From positions 62,001 through 126,000 of the forward strand of contig NZ_FSRH01000010.1 in NCBI RefSeq assembly GCF_900141635.1: a DNA stretch of 64,000 nt, given 5' to 3'. The DNA is from Peptoclostridium litorale DSM 5388. GTDB lineage: Bacteria; Bacillota; Clostridia; Peptostreptococcales; Peptostreptococcaceae. The translations under genes were made by a program, and so were the position numbers. Below the pieces are notes generated by a model. That model was not told the DNA's origin. It searched no databases and saw nothing but the letters and a program-made list of their open reading frames with translations. Of this stretch, positions 43,900 through 51,112 are shown piece after piece (the stretch's first letter is position 1; every line of letters begins with the position of its first letter).

Positions 43900-44496
43900 T
43901 TATTTTACAAGGTCGGCTTCCACCATCTCCATTCCCTTGTTTATTGCGTTTACATTGAGCTCTATGAATCTTGGCTTCACACTCTCCTCAACCATTTTGT
44001 TCCAGTCTATTCCCTCTATGCCCATGGCCTTTATAAGCCCTCCAAGCATTACTATGTTTTGAGCCTTTATGTTTCCAAGTTCCATAGCCTCTTTTGAAGC
44101 GTCTATTACAGTTATGTTCTTAACTGCGCCCTTAAGCTTTTCTATCACTCCCTCGGGATAAACCTCTGCTCCAGATATTACGCTTGCGGAAGGTATTTTG
44201 TGGCTGTTTACTACAAGCGATCCTTCAGGCTTAAGGTAGTCAAGCCATCTCAGGGCCTCTACCTCCTCGAAAGCCACCATTACGTCTGCAGATCCCTTTC
44301 CTATTATAGGAGAGTACACCTTGTCCCCGTATCTAACCTGAGTCGTAACGCTTCCTCCCCTTTGAGCCATTCCGTGAACCTCTGACATTTTAACATCGTG
44401 TCCAGCCTCTATAAGACCGGCTGAAAGTATTTTTGAAGCAAGTATTATACCCTGTCCTCCAACTCCGACAAGAAGAACGCTTTTCACATTTGACAT
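43900..44496 (-). CDS. iorB: Indolepyruvate:ferredoxin oxidoreductase, beta (gamma-domain) subunit
   Basis: A 198-residue protein with the pyruvate:ferredoxin oxidoreductase gamma-type fold. LLVGVGGQGIILASKILS is the glycine-rich CoA/nucleotide region, and EVHGMAQRGGSVTTQVRYG the conserved family block. Together with IorA it oxidises aryl- or branched 2-oxoacids to acyl-CoA and reduces ferredoxin. It starts 2 bases after the iorA stop, showing tight coupling. Confidence 0.95.
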   Translation of the reverse strand: MSNVKSVLLVGVGGQGIILASKILSAGLIEAGHDVKMSEVHGMAQRGGSVTTQVRYGDKVYSPIIGKGSADVMVAFEEVEALRWLDYLKPEGSLVVNSHKIPSASVISGAEVYPEGVIEKLKGAVKNITVIDASKEAMELGNIKAQNIVMLGGLIKAMGIEGIDWNKMVEESVKPRFIELNVNAINKGMEMVEADLVK

Positions 44497-44498
44497 TA

Positions 44499-46277
44499 TT
44501 ATTCACCTTTCCTTTCTATTGCATCGAACGGACAAACCTGAGCACATACAGAACATCCAACACACATGTCTGGATCTATCTTGGCAACCTTGTCGAATGA
44601 AAGCGCTGGACATCCAGTCTTAAGACAAAGCTTGCAAGACTTGCACTTGTCCTCTTTAACCTCGTATTTTTTCATTTCGCATCCGAACTCGTCCTTGTCC
44701 TGCTGTGAGAACTTCTTAAGAACGCAAGGCCATCTTGTTATTATAACCGAAGGCTCGTCCTTATCAAGAGCCGTTCTTATTGCAGTCTCAGCCTCTTTAA
44801 GGTCAAGCGGATTTATAGTTGTAACGTCGTCTATTCCTATGGCCTTTACAAGAGCCGGTATGTCTATTTGCTTTGCATCTTCTCCCATGAGTGTAAATCC
44901 GGTTCCAGGGTTTTGCTGGTGGCCAGTCATACCGGTTATCCTGTTGTCGAGTATTATTGTTACGGTGTTGCCCTTGTTGTATGCAACGTCCATAAGCGAG
45001 TTTACCCCTGTGTGGAAGAATGTAGAATCCCCTATTACAGAAACTATCTTCTTTTCCTCTCCAGCGTGTGCAAAAGCCTTTGCAGCTCCATGTCCTGTGG
45101 ATATCGATCCTCCCATGCACACGCATGTGTCCATTGCGTTAAGCGGCTGGGTGAATCCAAGAGTGTAGCATCCTATGTCTCCAGTGACCATTACGTCCTT
45201 TATCTTTGAAAGCGCGAAGAAAAGTCCTCTGTGTGGACATCCCGCACAAAGAGTAGGAGGTCTTTTTATTACGTCTTTTTTAAGCTCGTCCACTCCGTCC
45301 ATCTTAACTATCTCTTTTCCAAGAAGCGCCTTTGCTATTATGTCCGGGTTAAGCTCCTCTACATTAGGTATCTTATCCTTTCCTATGCAAGCTATTCCCC
45401 TTGCTCTTATCTGCTCTTCCATGTATGGCTCAAGCTCTTCTATTACATAAAGAGTGTCTACTTCCTTTGCGAAGTCCTCTATCATCTTGAACGGAAGAGG
45501 GTGAGTGAAGCCTATCTTAAGGTATGAGGCTGAATCTCCAAACACCTCTTTTGCGTACTGGTACGCTATTCCCGAAGTAACTATTCCTATCTTCTTGTCG
45601 CCATATTCAACTGTGTTAAGAGGCGAGTTGTTGCTGTATTCCTCAAGCTTTGCAAGCCTTTCTTCAAGAGTGTGGTGAAGAACCTTTGCGTGAGCGGGCG
45701 CTGCAAGGAATTTTGAAACATTCTTCTCATACGGCTTCTTTGCAACCTCTACTCTTTCTCCAAGCTCAACCATTGTCTTAGAGTGGCATATCCTGGTTGT
45801 AACCCTGAAAAGCACTGGAATATCATATTTTTCAGAAACCTCAAGGGCCTCCTTGACGAAGTCCTTGGCCTCTTGAGAGTCCGTAGGCTCCACCATTGCC
45901 ATCTTTCCAAACTTGGCAAAATATCTATTGTCCTGCTCGTTTTGCGAAGAGTGCATTCCAGGATCGTCCGCAGATATGAATACGAATCCTCCGTTTACTC
46001 CAAGGTATGCGTAGGTCATTATAGGGTCTGCAGCAACGTTAAGTCCAACGTGCTTCATTGCTACCAGCGTTCTTGACCCCGCTATTGACGCTCCTATTCC
46101 AACCTCCATTGCAACCTTTTCGTTTGGAGCCCATTCGCAGTATATGTCGTTCTTGTACTGTTCTACGTTCTCAAGTATTTCTGTTGACGGTGTTCCTGGA
46201 TAAGCCGCAGCTATGTGTCCGCCGGCCTCGTAAAAACCTCTGGCTATAGCTTCGTTACCTGTAAGCAGTTTTTTCAT
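44499..46277 (-). CDS. iorA: Indolepyruvate:ferredoxin oxidoreductase, alpha subunit
   Basis: A 592-residue ThDP enzyme subunit. GNEAIARGFYEAGGHIAAAY starts the transketolase-type pyrimidine-binding domain; GDIGCYTLG and GDSTFFHTGVNSLMD with ITGMTGHQQNPGTG bind ThDP and Mg. At the C-terminus two ferredoxin-type clusters are visible: CKSCKLCLKTGCP and CVGCSVCAQVCPFDAI. It oxidises arylpyruvates or related 2-oxoacids to acyl-CoA. The start was set at ATG 46277 with GGAGG close upstream; the open frame reaches 13 codons further. Confidence 0.95.
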   Translation of the reverse strand: MKKLLTGNEAIARGFYEAGGHIAAAYPGTPSTEILENVEQYKNDIYCEWAPNEKVAMEVGIGASIAGSRTLVAMKHVGLNVAADPIMTYAYLGVNGGFVFISADDPGMHSSQNEQDNRYFAKFGKMAMVEPTDSQEAKDFVKEALEVSEKYDIPVLFRVTTRICHSKTMVELGERVEVAKKPYEKNVSKFLAAPAHAKVLHHTLEERLAKLEEYSNNSPLNTVEYGDKKIGIVTSGIAYQYAKEVFGDSASYLKIGFTHPLPFKMIEDFAKEVDTLYVIEELEPYMEEQIRARGIACIGKDKIPNVEELNPDIIAKALLGKEIVKMDGVDELKKDVIKRPPTLCAGCPHRGLFFALSKIKDVMVTGDIGCYTLGFTQPLNAMDTCVCMGGSISTGHGAAKAFAHAGEEKKIVSVIGDSTFFHTGVNSLMDVAYNKGNTVTIILDNRITGMTGHQQNPGTGFTLMGEDAKQIDIPALVKAIGIDDVTTINPLDLKEAETAIRTALDKDEPSVIITRWPCVLKKFSQQDKDEFGCEMKKYEVKEDKCKSCKLCLKTGCPALSFDKVAKIDPDMCVGCSVCAQVCPFDAIERKGE

Positions 46278-46371
46278 AATTCTCCTCCGTTTCTCGATGC
46301 GGCCAAGCCTCATCAATTATATATTCCTGTAATATATGTTATTAATATGATATTAAACACTTTGTCGCTTG

Positions 46372-47277
46372 TTAGCTTGTTGCAATTATTGCACCAAGAG
46401 CTATCGAGTAAAGCTTTGACTCACGCGTATCCGCCCTTGACACTAGAACAACCGGAGCCTTAGCTCCCATTATCACTCCGGCAGACTTTGCGTTTGCCAT
46501 GTATGTGAGGGCCTTTCCCATTCCGTTGCCCACCTCTATAGTAGGTACAAGAACTACATCGACGTCTCCTGTAATCCTGCTTTTGAAGTTCTTTATCTCG
46601 GCAGCCTCTTTTGAAACTGCAAGGTCGAATGCTATAGGCCCTTCAACTATGACACCTTCCCCAAACTCGCCATTTTCTCCCATTTCAGCAAGCTTTGCAG
46701 CATCCACAGTCGCAGTCATCTTTTCGCTCACCTTTTCCTTTGCTGTAAGGCATGCAACCTTCACCTCGTCAATTTCGAAAGCCTTTGCGGCCTGAACTGC
46801 GTTTTTAAGTATTTTCGCCTTTGCCGCAAGGTCTGGAGCTATGTTCATTCCTCCGTCAGTGAACAGCATTAGCTTGTGGTAGGCTGGAACGTCGTATGCC
46901 ATTACGTGGCTTAAAAGGCTATCAGTTCTTAGCCCGTGCTCCTTGTCTAAAACCGCCTTTATCATTATTGAAGTGTCAAGCATTCCCTTCATTACAAAAT
47001 CAGCTTTCCCTTCTGAAACCAGCTTTACGGCCTTAAGCGCCGAGTCCGCAGGTCCTTCGCCCTCTATAAGCTCTATACCGTCAAGGCTTTCCCCGAGTTC
47101 TGCTGAAAGTTCCTTTATCTTTTCAACATCTCCAACCAATACAGGAATTACTATTCCTGCATTGGTTGCGTCAAATACCGCATGCAGCACTTCCTTGTCC
47201 TCTGCCGCAGCCACCGCAAGCTTCACATTGGAAATCGATTTTACTCTTTCCAAAAGCTCTTCAAGACTCTTTATCAT
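46372..47277 (-). CDS. ptb: Phosphate butyryltransferase family (phosphate acyltransferase)
   Basis: A 301-residue phosphotransacylase. KLAVAAAEDKEVLHAVFDA, DFVMKGMLDTSIMIKAVLD, FTDGGMNIAPDL and GVIMGAKAPVVLVSRAD are typical Ptb blocks. It converts acyl-CoA and phosphate to acyl phosphate, feeding buk. First gene of the ptb-iorA-iorB-buk-hisC transcript. GAGGTGG lies 6 bases before ATG 47277; a longer frame begins five codons earlier without support. Whether the acyl group is butyryl, isovaleryl or aryl-acetyl cannot be told from sequence. Confidence 0.93.
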   Translation of the reverse strand: MIKSLEELLERVKSISNVKLAVAAAEDKEVLHAVFDATNAGIVIPVLVGDVEKIKELSAELGESLDGIELIEGEGPADSALKAVKLVSEGKADFVMKGMLDTSIMIKAVLDKEHGLRTDSLLSHVMAYDVPAYHKLMLFTDGGMNIAPDLAAKAKILKNAVQAAKAFEIDEVKVACLTAKEKVSEKMTATVDAAKLAEMGENGEFGEGVIVEGPIAFDLAVSKEAAEIKNFKSRITGDVDVVLVPTIEVGNGMGKALTYMANAKSAGVIMGAKAPVVLVSRADTRESKLYSIALGAIIATS

Positions 47278-47371
47278 TACAAACCACCTCACATATTTTT
47301 TATAAAACTCTCATTTATCTATATTGGTAAATATTTAAATTATAAACATATTTCTTCCCGCCAATAGTTAG

Positions 47372-47387
47372 AGCAAGTCTCATGCCA
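47372..47387 (-). promoter_or_regulatory. Sigma-54 (RpoN) promoter of the ptb-ior-buk operon
   Basis: On the minus strand TGGCATGAGACTTGCT matches the -24/-12 consensus TGGCA-C/T-N5-TTGC-A/T exactly, with GG and GC in the required spacing. Predicted start of transcription is near 47360, giving a leader of about 83 bases to ptb. A sigma-54 activator gene is encoded 4 kb upstream on the same strand. Confidence 0.8.
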
Positions 47388-47716
47388 AGTTTTCAGTTTT
47401 CGCTTCAAAAAATCTATTTTTTCACCGTATGTTTTTTTTAAGTCCAAAAATACATTGAAAATATGCCGCCATCGCCGTTTTTTGACTTTACTGAAAATTT
47501 ACAATTTTTATAAAAATGATACATTTTTGAATTGCAATCGTTTTCATGCATTGATAAAAAAACATGTCTTGATATGGCAAAAAGGGTTAAACGGTATTTT
47601 TTCCTATACCATTTAACCCTTTGATTGTGAATAAGGCTATCATTGCGCCGCGCAAAAAGTATGTGCACAGTATATATCCGTCTCAATACATATTAAAGCG
47701 GCAATCTAAATTACAT
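47388..47716. other. AT-rich region upstream of the sigma-54 promoter
   Basis: About 330 bases without a gene. It holds the terminator of the tungstate operon and a strongly AT-rich stretch, which could carry activator sites for sigma-54 control. I see no clear inverted repeat. An 82-codon minus-strand frame here is rejected because it runs through the terminator. Confidence 0.4.
47578..47622 (-). terminator. Intrinsic terminator of the tungstate transporter operon
   Basis: Minus-strand stem of about 17 pairs, AAAGGGTTAAATGGTAT/ATACCGTTTAACCCTTT, with an AGGAAAAA-like loop and a TTTTTG tail, about 95 bases after the ATPase stop. Confidence 0.8.
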
Positions 47717-48724
47717 TTATTTTTGGAGCAATGCTATGTCATCCATTTCTATTCCAATATGGACAGAGTCTCCGGGCATTGCCCCCATTCTTTTGATCTC
47801 CTTTTCAGTAGCACATGCAGTGTATATGTCTCCGCTGCTTTCTACCTTCATCTCCAGAAGCGTTCCGGCGCTTCTTATTGAAATTAGCTTTCCACTTATG
47901 TCTATTCCCCTTTCAAAATGAGATTTTGATACCATTATGTTTTCAGGGCGAATGCCTATGCTGCATGGACCCTTCAGCCCAAAGCCGGCTGCCTTTTTTT
48001 CGTCCAGCTCTAAAATGGTCTTCATACCTACGAAATTTGCGGTGAAAATACTTTTTGGCTTTTTGAAAATGTCATCCACGCCCCCGCACTGGACTATATT
48101 GCCCCCGCTTACAACCGCCACCTTGTCCGCAAGCGATCTTGTCTCCTCGAAGCTGTGGGTTATCATTATTGTTGTTATTCCGAGCCTTTGGTGAATCTCC
48201 TTTATCTCCCACTGTATGCTCTCCCTTATGCCGGGGTCGAGAGCTGAAAGCGGCTCGTCAAGGAGAAGTACGTCTGGCTGGACTATAAGGGCCCTTGCTA
48301 TTGAAACCCTCTGCTTTTCCCCTCCGCTAAGCGTCCCCGGACGCCTTTTGAGTATGTGGCCTATCTTGAGAATGCCCACTATGTATTCAAAATTGTACAG
48401 GCATTTTTGTCTTTCCTCACAGCTTTTGAATTTTAGCCCGTAAAGTATGTTTTTTTCTACATTCATATGGGGAAAAAGGCAGTAGTCCTGGTAGCATATT
48501 GAAATTCCGCGATTTTCAGGCCTTGTCGTCGTCATATCCTCTCCCCTTACAATGACCCTGCCGCTTTTTAGGGGCACAAGTCCCGCTATGGACTCGAGTA
48601 TTACGCTCTTTCCAGCTCCAGTAGGCCCCAAAAGCACAAAAAACTCTTCCCTTCCTACTTCAAGGCTTACATTGTCGAGCCTAAAATTCCCAAGTCTTAC
48701 GCACAAGTTTTCAAGCCTTATCAT
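47717..48724 (-). CDS. wtpC: Tungstate/molybdate ABC transporter ATPase
   Basis: A 335-residue ABC ATPase. LLGPTGAGKSVILESIAG is Walker A; LSGGEKQRVSIARALIV the signature and start of the Walker B region with LLLDEPLSALD. The C-terminal 100 residues resemble a MOP/TOBE-type domain (SIGIRPENIMVSKSHFERG, LISIRSAGTLLEMKVES), common in molybdate and tungstate importers and often used for feedback by the oxyanion. The start codon overlaps the permease stop (ATGA), so the two are coupled. It energises import of the anion bound by the wtpA-like protein. Confidence 0.88.
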   Translation of the reverse strand: MIRLENLCVRLGNFRLDNVSLEVGREEFFVLLGPTGAGKSVILESIAGLVPLKSGRVIVRGEDMTTTRPENRGISICYQDYCLFPHMNVEKNILYGLKFKSCEERQKCLYNFEYIVGILKIGHILKRRPGTLSGGEKQRVSIARALIVQPDVLLLDEPLSALDPGIRESIQWEIKEIHQRLGITTIMITHSFEETRSLADKVAVVSGGNIVQCGGVDDIFKKPKSIFTANFVGMKTILELDEKKAAGFGLKGPCSIGIRPENIMVSKSHFERGIDISGKLISIRSAGTLLEMKVESSGDIYTACATEKEIKRMGAMPGDSVHIGIEMDDIALLQK

Positions 48725-49512
48725 ACCTCATCCCTCTTTCCAAGTGAAATAAGCCTTAAAGCCACAAATACCGCAAGCGACATCATTATCAGAATCACTG
48801 TAACAGGAAGAGCGTAGGCTATCCCGTATGTCGAAAATCTTTCATATATGAGTGTGGGCGCTATCATAGGGTGGTACGCCAGTATTATCACAGCGCCAAA
48901 CTCGCTCATTCCCCTCGCCCAGCTTATTATCATTCCGCTTAGTACGTCCCTCCAGGCCATCCTCAGCGTTATCCTGAAAAAAGTCCCCGCATGCGACGCC
49001 CCCAGGCTTCTTGATACATTTTCAATCCTTGGGGAAACCCATTTGAAGGCCTCCTTGGCAGAGCTTATCATGAGTGGCATGCTCACAAAAACCATGGCTA
49101 TCACTATTGCAGTCTTGTTTCCCAGAAGCCTTATTCCGTATCTGCCAAAAAACGCTCCAAGGGGGCTTTTGGGCGATATTACAGTCAAAAGGGCTATTCC
49201 AGCCACAGTATGGGGCATCACAATGGGTATGTCTATCATGCTCTCCACAAGAGTTTTTCCCCTGAATTCATGTCTCGCCAGAAAATATGCGAAAGGTATT
49301 CCAAATAAAGATGCTATAGCGGTGGAATACGCCGCGCATTCCATGCTCAGCAGTATGCTCTTTATGACCTGGGGATCCCTTAGGGCCTCTGCTACGAGAT
49401 TCGGCTTCGACCAAAAGAATGTGCTGCCAACAGGGTACAGAGTGAAAAACAGTATGACTGTCCCGCAGATGAGCGATGCTACGTATAAGATTTCAATCCT
49501 TTTATTTCCCAT
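48721..49512 (-). CDS. wtpB: Tungstate/molybdate ABC transporter permease
   Basis: A 263-residue inner-membrane permease with about five to six helices. The EAA-type loop that contacts the ATPase is SRSLGASHAGTFFRITLRMA. MIDIPIVMPHTVAGIALL is typical of ModB/WtpB. The gene lies between the binding protein and the ATPase, and a terminator hairpin separates it from the binding-protein gene. Confidence 0.88.
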   Translation of the reverse strand: MGNKRIEILYVASLICGTVILFFTLYPVGSTFFWSKPNLVAEALRDPQVIKSILLSMECAAYSTAIASLFGIPFAYFLARHEFRGKTLVESMIDIPIVMPHTVAGIALLTVISPKSPLGAFFGRYGIRLLGNKTAIVIAMVFVSMPLMISSAKEAFKWVSPRIENVSRSLGASHAGTFFRITLRMAWRDVLSGMIISWARGMSEFGAVIILAYHPMIAPTLIYERFSTYGIAYALPVTVILIMMSLAVFVALRLISLGKRDEV

Positions 49513-49649
49513 AAAAATCTCCCTCTGAAAATTATGTAAGCCACTTATTATTTAAATTATTATATCCAAATTCCAAATCAACTTCACAAATCTAATATTA
49601 ACACTTATACGCCTTTTTTTCCATAAGCTGCATTATCCATTTAAAACAA

Positions 49650-49683
49650 ATTAAAACAAAATTGCGGCCAGCGGCCGCAATTT
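49650..49683 (-). terminator. Terminator inside the tungstate operon, between binding protein and permease
   Basis: Minus-strand stem ATTGCGGCC/GGCCGCAAT with a GCT loop, followed by TTTGTTTT. It lies about 40 bases after the binding-protein stop. Partial termination here would give more binding protein than membrane components, as is usual for ABC importers. The permease starts 138 bases further on, at 49512. Confidence 0.7.
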
Positions 49684-49721
49684 CATCTGTTATTCTCATA
49701 TTGTAATAATACATTCCCTTT

Positions 49722-50747
49722 TTATATTGACTCCGAAAGTCCTTCCGGAATGTTTTCCTCGCCAAACACGTTTACAGCGTCAAGCACAGGCTGGCCTTCC
49801 TCCTTGAGTATTCTCACTCCCTCTTTCTCGTCGAAAAGGAATTTCAAAAACTCAACTGCCGCTTCGCTGTTTTCGCCGGTGTTAGGCATCGTAAGGCTGT
49901 AGACTATAGGTTCGCCTTTTTTAGTTATCTTCTCGCCCGGCTCTTTTCCGTCAAGCTCTATTGTGGCATTTGCATAGAAGTCCTTGTAGTCAAGCGAGCT
50001 GAGGTTTATCTCCATAGGCAGCTTTACATAGTCAAGGTCCGGATTCTTCTTGGCATGCTGAATCGCAACTGACTCGTATTCAAATGCGTAGTCAAGAGCT
50101 CCAGTCTCAAGCATTGCTATAAGCTCCACTGACTTTGGGCGGATATTTTCAGCTTTGCATGAATCCACAAGCTTCTGATTAATCCCATCCTTGCCATAGT
50201 GCTTTTCTGCAAGCTGCCAAAGAAGCACTGACCTGTATCCGCAAGGGTCGGCATTTGGATCACTGTGCCCGTAGTTGACCCCGTCCCTTGTAATCACGTC
50301 ATACCAGTTGTCGGCATCTATTTCACCGGCGTATTTGCTGTCTTTTGAATACATTATAACCATTGAATTTTCGGCAAAAAGCGCATTCCAGCTTGCAAAC
50401 TCAGGCATAACAAGAGTGTCTATTACTGTGTAATCGGCAGAGCAAAGCACGTCGACCTTGTCTCCAAGCTCTGTAATCTGCCTTGCAATCTTCCTGCTTC
50501 CCCCCGGTGTCCTTTGAACGTCAACACCAGGATGAAGCTCCTCGAATCTTTTTTCAAGAGCCTCAAACGGAACACTTAGGCTTCCAGCATGATACACCAC
50601 AAGATCTCCCTGAAGGCTGTCCTCTTCCTGCTGGGCATTTGCCGCCTGAGTGAGTGATTCTTCCCCCTGGCCGCATCCCGCAAGCGCAAATGTCGATGCC
50701 ATTAAAAGCGCAGTAAATATGCCTAGTAACTTCTTCGAAAACTTCAT
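49722..50747 (-). CDS. wtpA: Tungstate-binding lipoprotein (WtpA/ModA type)
   Basis: A 341-residue extracytoplasmic binding protein. Signal peptide with the lipobox ALAGC near residue 24. VVYHAGSLSVPFEALEKRF is the oxyanion-binding start characteristic of WtpA/ModA-type proteins, and GGSRKIARQI, SADYTVIDTLV and GALDYAFEYESVA are the other ligand-side blocks. WtpA homologues bind tungstate with high affinity, though also molybdate. The leader carries a Moco/Tuco-type riboswitch and a terminator. With iorAB and the aldehyde enzymes nearby, tungsten is the likely metal; this is inference. Confidence 0.9.
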   Translation of the reverse strand: MKFSKKLLGIFTALLMASTFALAGCGQGEESLTQAANAQQEEDSLQGDLVVYHAGSLSVPFEALEKRFEELHPGVDVQRTPGGSRKIARQITELGDKVDVLCSADYTVIDTLVMPEFASWNALFAENSMVIMYSKDSKYAGEIDADNWYDVITRDGVNYGHSDPNADPCGYRSVLLWQLAEKHYGKDGINQKLVDSCKAENIRPKSVELIAMLETGALDYAFEYESVAIQHAKKNPDLDYVKLPMEINLSSLDYKDFYANATIELDGKEPGEKITKKGEPIVYSLTMPNTGENSEAAVEFLKFLFDEKEGVRILKEEGQPVLDAVNVFGEENIPEGLSESI

Positions 50748-50803
50748 TTTTATCCCCCCTGTTTTTCGTTATACATCTGTAATATATGTAAAAATCTGCA
50801 TGC

Positions 50804-50831
50804 AAAAGGCATTCCGGTATTGTGGAATGCC
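50804..50831 (-). terminator. Riboswitch-controlled terminator before wtpA
   Basis: Minus-strand stem GGCATTCC/GGAATGCC followed by TTTTGC. The segment TTCCACAAT in its 5' arm and loop (50819-50827) is the exact complement of ATTGTGGAA in the aptamer (50854-50862), so the two structures exclude each other. Confidence 0.8.
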
Positions 50832-50845
50832 CTGTATACAAATTC

Positions 50846-50943
50846 AAACTCCTTTCCACAATGGGAGGCGCCTTCGTTTTCTCAAGCACCCTGTCGTTCC
50901 ATCCGCCATAGCGCATGCCTTAGGCAAATAGAATCGGAATTTT
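50846..50943 (-). promoter_or_regulatory. Moco/Tuco-type riboswitch ahead of the tungstate transporter
   Basis: Minus-strand elements in order: P1 AAATTCC (50937-50943), CGCTATGG, CAGGG, a hairpin (GGTGCTT/AAGGCGCC), GCCTCCC, GTGGAAAGGAG and the P1 partner GGAGTTT (50846-50852). CAGGG, GCCTCCC and GGAAAGG are what I recall of the E. coli moaA Moco riboswitch. The long P3 arm is absent, as in the forms linked to tungsten cofactor. The aptamer's ATTGTGGAA is also the antiterminator strand. Ligand binding would lock the aptamer, release the terminator and lower transporter expression. Ligand identity is inference. Confidence 0.78.
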
Positions 50944-50966
50944 CAAAATTCTAAAGTATCAAGCTA

Positions 50967-50996
50967 ATTCTATCAGCATGCTCAAGCACATGTCAA
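50967..50996 (-). promoter_or_regulatory. Sigma-A promoter of the tungstate operon
   Basis: On the minus strand TTGACA (50991-50996) and TAGAAT (50967-50972) are 18 bases apart. Predicted transcription start near 50960, about 17 bases before the aptamer. Confidence 0.7.
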
Positions 50997-51112
50997 CGCC
51001 AGCAGGTCAATTTCCCCATTCAATAAAATTTCTCATATTATGTGTTCAGCAGCTCCAATGCGTAAGACGACTTGAATATTTATGCCTCACATACCATAAA
51101 GCATTCTATAAT

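Noticed and set aside
47438-47686. 82-codon minus-strand frame upstream of the ptb promoter
   Set aside because: It runs through a 17-pair terminator stem and has no ribosome binding site or recognisable protein composition.
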